From Amyelois transitella (taxonomy: Eukaryota; Arthropoda; Insecta; Lepidoptera; Pyralidae): 64,000 nt of DNA. Each line of letters begins with the position of its first letter. The stretch's first letter is position 1. The notes under the pieces were generated by a model. It was not told the DNA's origin. It searched no databases and saw only the letters and a list, made by a program, of their open reading frames with translations. Shown here in pieces: positions 62,932 through 64,000 of this stretch. The DNA lies in contig NC_083536.1 in the NCBI RefSeq assembly GCF_032362555.1, positions 7,192,001 through 7,256,000 on the forward strand, in the 5' to 3' direction. The position numbers were made by a program, and so were the translations under genes.

Positions 62932-64000
62932 ATGAGTCGAAAACAGACTTTTAGCGCCAGTAATAACTACAGAGGACTTGAGGATGCCATTCATGACATA
63001 ATAGAGGATAGTGATGACGGTTTGGAGTATGACCTAGCCATTATTCCTCCAGATCCAAGTATTGTTACTGATGAAGAAGAGGGTTTCGACGAAGATTTGA
63101 TGCCGTCGAGCTTACCAAATGACGTTCCTGGTAACATTGAAGTATTTGTTCACAATATTGGTAGTCTTTCAGACTCTGGTGACAGTAGTGATGATGAGCC
63201 TTTGGCTGCAAAAAAAGCACGTAAAGACACAGGTAGTACATCACATGCAGAGCAATCCAGAAACACTGTACCATCTCGTCGTCAAGCCTTGAATATTCCA
63301 ATTTGGCGAAAGTGTGCTCCTAACTATTCTACTCAATACGAAGAAACTGAGGAACGGTTACTCTGTGAGAACCATGTGAAAGAGCAACTAAAAGATTTGA
63401 CTCCTGTTCAAATTTTTGAAAAGCTTTTTGATGATGAAGTATTTGAGATGATTGTACACTTTAGCAATCTTTATGCGAGCCAAAATAATAGACACAACTT
63501 TTGTGTCACAACTGAAGAGCTAAGGATATTTTTTGGAATACTCATTCTTTCAGGTTACCATAAGTTACCTCGAGAACACATGTATTGGTCTTTGGATGAA
63601 GATGTTGGCGTAGAAGTCGTGTCAAAAGCGATGTCAAGAAATAGATTTAGAGAAATCAAACGAAACTTGCATTTGGTAGACAATAATGATGCTTCGACTA
63701 CTTCTGATAAAATGTTCAAGGTCCGAAAATTGTCCGAAGTACTCATGAAAAAATATAACCAGTGGGGTATTTTTCACGAGTTTATTTCAATCGACGAATC
63801 AATGATTCGGTACTATGGCCATCATCCAGCCAAGCAATTTATTCGAGGCAAACCTGTTCGGTTTGGTTACAAGAATTGGGTTGCTGCAAGTTCTTCAGGA
63901 TATTGTTATAGCTTTGATATTTACTGTGGAAAGTCTACCACGCCGACCACTGAGCCACTTGGTACAAGAGTAGTAAAATTGCTACTCAATAAATTGACGA
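62932..64000 (+). CDS. piggyBac-type transposase, N-terminal part (cut by window end)
   Basis: ATG 62932 gives MSRKQTFSASNNYRGLEDAI, an acidic N-terminus (IIEDSDDGLEYDLAIIPPDP), then IWRKCAPNYSTQY and the DDE_Tnp_1_7 core: TPVQIFEKLFDDEVFEMIV, LRIFFGILILSGYHKLPREH, MYWSLDEDVGVEVVSKAMSR, FREIKRNLHLVDN, then SIDESMIRYYGHHPAKQFIR with the first catalytic Asp, and FGYKNWVAASSSGY. The frame is open to the last base, so the later catalytic residues and Cys-rich tail lie outside. Unrelated at the end level to the deleted piggyBac at 5309-6947. Cuts and pastes at TTAA. Confidence 0.88.
   Translation, partial: MSRKQTFSASNNYRGLEDAIHDIIEDSDDGLEYDLAIIPPDPSIVTDEEEGFDEDLMPSSLPNDVPGNIEVFVHNIGSLSDSGDSSDDEPLAAKKARKDTGSTSHAEQSRNTVPSRRQALNIPIWRKCAPNYSTQYEETEERLLCENHVKEQLKDLTPVQIFEKLFDDEVFEMIVHFSNLYASQNNRHNFCVTTEELRIFFGILILSGYHKLPREHMYWSLDEDVGVEVVSKAMSRNRFREIKRNLHLVDNNDASTTSDKMFKVRKLSEVLMKKYNQWGIFHEFISIDESMIRYYGHHPAKQFIRGKPVRFGYKNWVAASSSGYCYSFDIYCGKSTTPTTEPLGTRVVKLLLNKLT

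Larger units (their letters stand above)
59529..64000 (+). mobile_element. piggyBac-type transposon, left end and 5' gene part (runs off window)
   Basis: TTAA (59525-59528) is followed by CCGCCGCAGTCGTATATAAG and a second related block GCCACAGTCGTATAATTCCG at 59613, a spaced motif pair typical of piggyBac-like ends. The transposase gene begins at 62932. The Sola-like gene S3 (60511-62565) appears to be nested between end and gene. The right end is outside the window, so assignment of this left end to this gene is an inference. Confidence 0.5.

Overview
The window looks like a gene-poor, transposon-saturated piece of an insect genome, most likely a moth or butterfly. Supporting this are spliceosomal introns, AT-rich non-coding DNA, RTE-type LINE and SINE families, an R1-clade LINE tail with the 'TTTTAGTGGGT...CCCCACATAACCC' style of 3' end, and piggyBac, pogo/Tigger, hAT and Sola-like DNA transposons. 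The order assignment rests on recalled repeat families, not on a search. I see no convincing host gene, tRNA, rRNA or CRISPR array. Every long reading frame belongs to a mobile element or its remains.

Layout. Positions 1-2586, 4915-5208, about 50573-50890 and about 57848-59015 belong to one tandemly arranged host repeat (units of about 0.8 kb in two diverged forms). A single Jockey/CR1-group LINE (LINE1) landed in this repeat. It starts at about 5209, ends at about 50569, and was blown up from roughly 5 kb to 45 kb by later insertions. In order these are: a deleted piggyBac (5309-6947) holding a SINE; a 435-bp MITE (7952-8386); a broken Sola-like element S1 (about 8450 to somewhere before 20.8 kb) that holds an R1-type LINE remnant (10743-11492) and a second Sola-like element S2 (12257-15673); pogo element A (16785-20129); a Tigger-type element (copy 1 22190-27053, copy 2 30785-36310) holding a pogo element with a PHD-like tail (22609-25958 and its copy); LINE2 (37680-42301); and a hAT element (42399-49823) that holds Sola-like element E (43329-48180). 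At several insertion points (S2, E, hAT, MITE, PHD-pogo), removing the insert plus one target-site copy rejoins an interrupted reading frame, so these borders are well supported.

A block of 8.6 kb (18449-27053) is repeated in tandem at 27080-35650 with almost no divergence. The junction carries a fold-back palindrome. This is either a very recent duplication or an assembly/read artefact.

Downstream of LINE1 lies pogo copy C (50895-57845), with an intact 699-aa transposase and RTE and SINE insertions in its 3' part. After more host repeat, the left end of a further probable Sola-like element (from 59016) appears. It is followed by a piggyBac left end (59529), an apparently intact 684-aa Sola-like transposase gene (S3, 60511-62565) and the 5' part of a piggyBac transposase (from 62932) that runs off the window.

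The most interesting content is the group of four divergent DNCxGQNKN-type transposases (S1, S2, E, S3). Two of their elements have verifiable AAAT 4-bp target duplications, and element E appears to make a second small BESS-like protein by alternative splicing. Also notable is the way each DNA transposon family carries its own array of short subterminal motifs.
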